From NCBI GenBank assembly GCA_038241255.1, contig JBBRFW010000087.1, positions 1 through 13,845 of the forward strand: a stretch of DNA of 13,845 nt, written 5' to 3'. A model generated the notes under the pieces. It was not told the origin of the DNA. It saw nothing but the letters and a program-made list of their open reading frames with translations, and searched no databases. Position numbers and translations under genes: made by a program. This DNA comes from Schlegelella_A sp038241255. Lineage in GTDB: Bacteria > Pseudomonadota > Gammaproteobacteria > Burkholderiales > Burkholderiaceae_C. Numbering within the stretch: position 1 is the first letter of the stretch; each line of letters begins with the position of its first letter. This document shows positions 12,486 to 13,845 of the stretch, one piece after another.

Positions 12486-13415
12486 TTGACACCCCCTTAC
12501 GCCGTGGACCGACCCACCCGCTTCCAGAGACCGGTGCTGCTGATCGTCGGCTGCGGCGATGTCGGCGTGCGCGTCGCCCGGCTCGTTGCGGGCCGCTGGC
12601 GTGTGCTCGCGCTGACCTCGAGTGCGGGGCGCACTGGCGAGCTGCGCGCTGCGGGAATTCGTCCGCTGCGCGGCGACCTCGACGACGCGGCGTCGCTCGC
12701 CCGCCTGGCCGGCCTGGCGGACGCCGTGCTGCACCTCGCGCCGCCGCCCGGCGCCGGAGCCGCCGACCCGCGCACGCGTCGGCTGCTCACGGCGCTGGCG
12801 CGATCGCCGCGCCTGCGCCGGCTCGTCTACGGCTCGACGACGGGCGTCTACGGCGATCGCGGCGGCGCCCTGACCGACGAGACCGCGCCGCTCGCGCCCG
12901 CGACCGATCGTGCGCGCCGGCGCGTCGACGCCGAGACCCGGCTGCGTCACTTCGGCCGCGCCGCCCACGTCGCCGTGACGCTCTTGCGGATCCCGGGCAT
13001 TTATGCACTCGACCGGCCCGGCGGCGATCCGCGCGAGCGCCTCGCGCGCGGCGCGCCGGTGCTTGCCGCCGGCGACGACGTCCACACCAGCCACATTCAC
13101 GCCGACGACCTGGCGCGCGCTTGCGTGGCGGCGCTGCATCGCGGCCGGCCGCAACGCGCGGTCAACGTCGCCGACGACACGGCACTCAAGATGGGCGACT
13201 ACTTCGATCTCGTCGCCGATCGCTTCGGCCTTGCGCGGCCGAGGCGGCTCGCGCGCGCCGACGCCGTGGCGGTCCTCTCGCCGCTGCAGATGAGCTTCCT
13301 CGGCGAGTCGCGCCGCGTCGCCAACCTGCGCCTCAAGGGCGAGCTTCGGCTCGTCCTGCGCCATCCCACCGTCGCCGAAGGCCTGGCCGCCGCGCCGCGC
13401 TCGTTGCGAGGCTGA
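12486..13415 (+). CDS. atypical SDR-family NAD(P)-binding protein (YeeZ-like)
   Basis: 309 residues if started at TTG 12486; an in-frame GTG at 12504 gives 303 residues and is an equally good start, as neither has a clear Shine-Dalgarno sequence. The dinucleotide-binding motif GCGDVG (G22, G24, G27) follows a short beta strand. YGSTTGVYGD at 115-124 is typical of extended SDRs/epimerase-like proteins, but the classical Tyr-x-x-x-Lys pair is not seen. The later HIHADDLARACVAAL and AVNVADD segments fit the NAD-dependent epimerase/YeeZ group. Its substrate is unknown. It diverges from the 2Fe-2S reductase gene and lies upstream of a 2-hydroxyacid dehydrogenase on the same strand, 74 bases away. 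Confidence 0.88.
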   Translation: MTPPYAVDRPTRFQRPVLLIVGCGDVGVRVARLVAGRWRVLALTSSAGRTGELRAAGIRPLRGDLDDAASLARLAGLADAVLHLAPPPGAGAADPRTRRLLTALARSPRLRRLVYGSTTGVYGDRGGALTDETAPLAPATDRARRRVDAETRLRHFGRAAHVAVTLLRIPGIYALDRPGGDPRERLARGAPVLAAGDDVHTSHIHADDLARACVAALHRGRPQRAVNVADDTALKMGDYFDLVADRFGLARPRRLARADAVAVLSPLQMSFLGESRRVANLRLKGELRLVLRHPTVAEGLAAAPRSLRG

Positions 13416-13451
13416 AAATCGACCTACGCGCCGCGCGCGAGGAGACTTGGA

Positions 13452-13493
13452 ATGGATCGCCTGCCGTCAATGCCCGGACCGACGCTCGCATGA
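13452..13493 (+). CDS. candidate 13-codon leader ORF coupled to the dehydrogenase gene
   Basis: An ATG at 13452 has a strong GAGGAG Shine-Dalgarno sequence (13439-13444) seven bases upstream. It encodes MDRLPSMPGPTLA and stops at TGA 13491-13493, which overlaps the dehydrogenase ATG at 13490 as ATGA. The dehydrogenase ATG itself lacks a good Shine-Dalgarno sequence, so ribosomes may reach it by re-initiation from this ORF. The short length means it could be chance; conservation of the arrangement is the test. Confidence 0.45.
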   Translation: MDRLPSMPGPTLA

Positions 13494-13845
13494 AGGTGCT
13501 GCTCGCGACCCAGCCGATACCGGCGACGGTGTTCATGGACGCCATCCGCGCGCGCGCGCCGGAGCTCGAGCTGATCGAATACCGCTCGTCGCTGGCCGAC
13601 GCGGAGCTCGCCGACGTCGACGCCGTCCTCGGCTGGCAGATGCCGGCGGGGCTGCCGTCGCGGCTGCCGCGCGCCGGCTGGGTCTGCTCGGTCGCGGCCG
13701 GGGTCGAGAAGCTCATCACGACCGACCTCGCTCCCCATGTCCGCGTCTCACGCATCGTCGATCGCGAGCAGGCCGCTGGCATCGCCCAGTTCGTCGTCGC
13801 GATGGCGCTGCGGCACGCGCGCGACCTGACGCGCTACGAGGCGCA
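13490..13845 (+). CDS. D-isomer-specific 2-hydroxyacid dehydrogenase, partial (GhrA-like)
   Basis: 118 residues from ATG 13490 to the right edge; the C-terminal part is missing. The N-terminal substrate-binding domain is visible. SVAAGVEKLI at 67-76 corresponds to the conserved Ser/Ala-Gly-Val/Thr-Asp segment, and DREQAAGIAQFVVAMAL at 91-107 to the helix before the NAD domain. The short N-terminus and spacing suggest the GhrA (glyoxylate/hydroxypyruvate reductase A) subgroup, which reduces 2-oxoacids such as glyoxylate with NAD(P)H. The NAD-binding motif and the catalytic Arg, Glu and His lie beyond the window, so the subgroup and specificity are tentative. Its start overlaps the stop of the 13-codon leader ORF. 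Confidence 0.85.
   Translation, partial: MKVLLATQPIPATVFMDAIRARAPELELIEYRSSLADAELADVDAVLGWQMPAGLPSRLPRAGWVCSVAAGVEKLITTDLAPHVRVSRIVDREQAAGIAQFVVAMALRHARDLTRYEA

Noticed and set aside
12370..12492. 41-residue N-terminal extension of the reductase
   Set aside because: It translates the palindromic repeat; the ferredoxin domain begins normally at ATG 12369.
12486..12514. TTGACA at 12486-12491 as a -35 box
   Set aside because: No -10-like hexamer lies 16-18 bases downstream, and the site is probably the coding start of the SDR gene.
12177..13364. 395-codon minus-strand open frame opposite the SDR gene
   Set aside because: It is antisense to a clear NAD(P)-binding protein and its end runs out of frame through the reductase gene and the repeat.
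1..13845. tRNA, rRNA, CRISPR array, insertion sequence or phage genes
   Set aside because: Looked for and not seen: no regularly spaced repeats, no transposase or integrase motifs, and no tRNA-like cloverleaf was noticed by eye.

Overview
The window is very GC-rich (by eye about 70%) and almost fully coding. Frequent GTG starts, 4-base stop/start overlaps, a Bug/TctC-type solute-binding protein and the general gene style suggest a betaproteobacterium of the Burkholderiales/Rhodocyclales type. This placement is an inference from gene families, not a computed one. No tRNA, rRNA, CRISPR array, transposase or phage gene was seen.

Left two thirds, bases 1 to 8557, minus strand (read right to left): a tightly packed set resembling an aryl polyene (xanthomonadin/flexirubin-like pigment) biosynthesis cluster. 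In transcription order it holds an acyl carrier protein, a polytopic COG4648-like membrane protein, an acyl-ACP ligase of the AMP-binding family, a small hot-dog dehydratase (ApeI-like), an LpxL-type acyltransferase, a LolA-like periplasmic carrier, an MMPL/RND exporter, a membrane-anchored polysaccharide deacetylase, a SAM methyltransferase, and a second dehydratase (ApeP-like) cut by the left edge. Neighbouring genes overlap or are at most 13 bases apart, so they look like one translationally coupled operon. The ketosynthases and ketoreductase needed to build the polyene are not in the window and would be expected to its left. The likely logic: the ligase loads an aromatic acid on the carrier protein; ketosynthase, ketoreductase and dehydratase cycles extend it; the methyltransferase decorates it; the acyltransferase joins it to a lipid; LolA-like and MMPL proteins move it to the outer membrane.

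Middle, 8622 to 11166, minus strand: a Bug-family periplasmic binding protein translationally coupled to a CsgG/HfaB-like protein, and upstream a small lipoprotein with a shortened glycine-zipper region. Their link to the pigment operon is only by position.

Right, 11332 to 13845: a 2Fe-2S/FAD/NAD reductase (minus) diverges from an atypical SDR (plus). The gap between them carries a palindromic interspersed repeat of the 'HPERSEGS' type. A D-2-hydroxyacid dehydrogenase (plus) runs off the right edge and is preceded by a 13-codon leader ORF with a good Shine-Dalgarno sequence.

The most interesting non-coding signals are two perfect hairpins at gene junctions of the pigment operon (4388-4409 and 1111-1138), the palindromic repeat at 12383-12457, and the coupled leader ORF at 13452-13493. 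The most unusual gene content is the polysaccharide deacetylase inside the pigment operon, and the absence in this stretch of the ammonia-lyase, thioesterase, glycosyltransferase and second carrier protein often found there.
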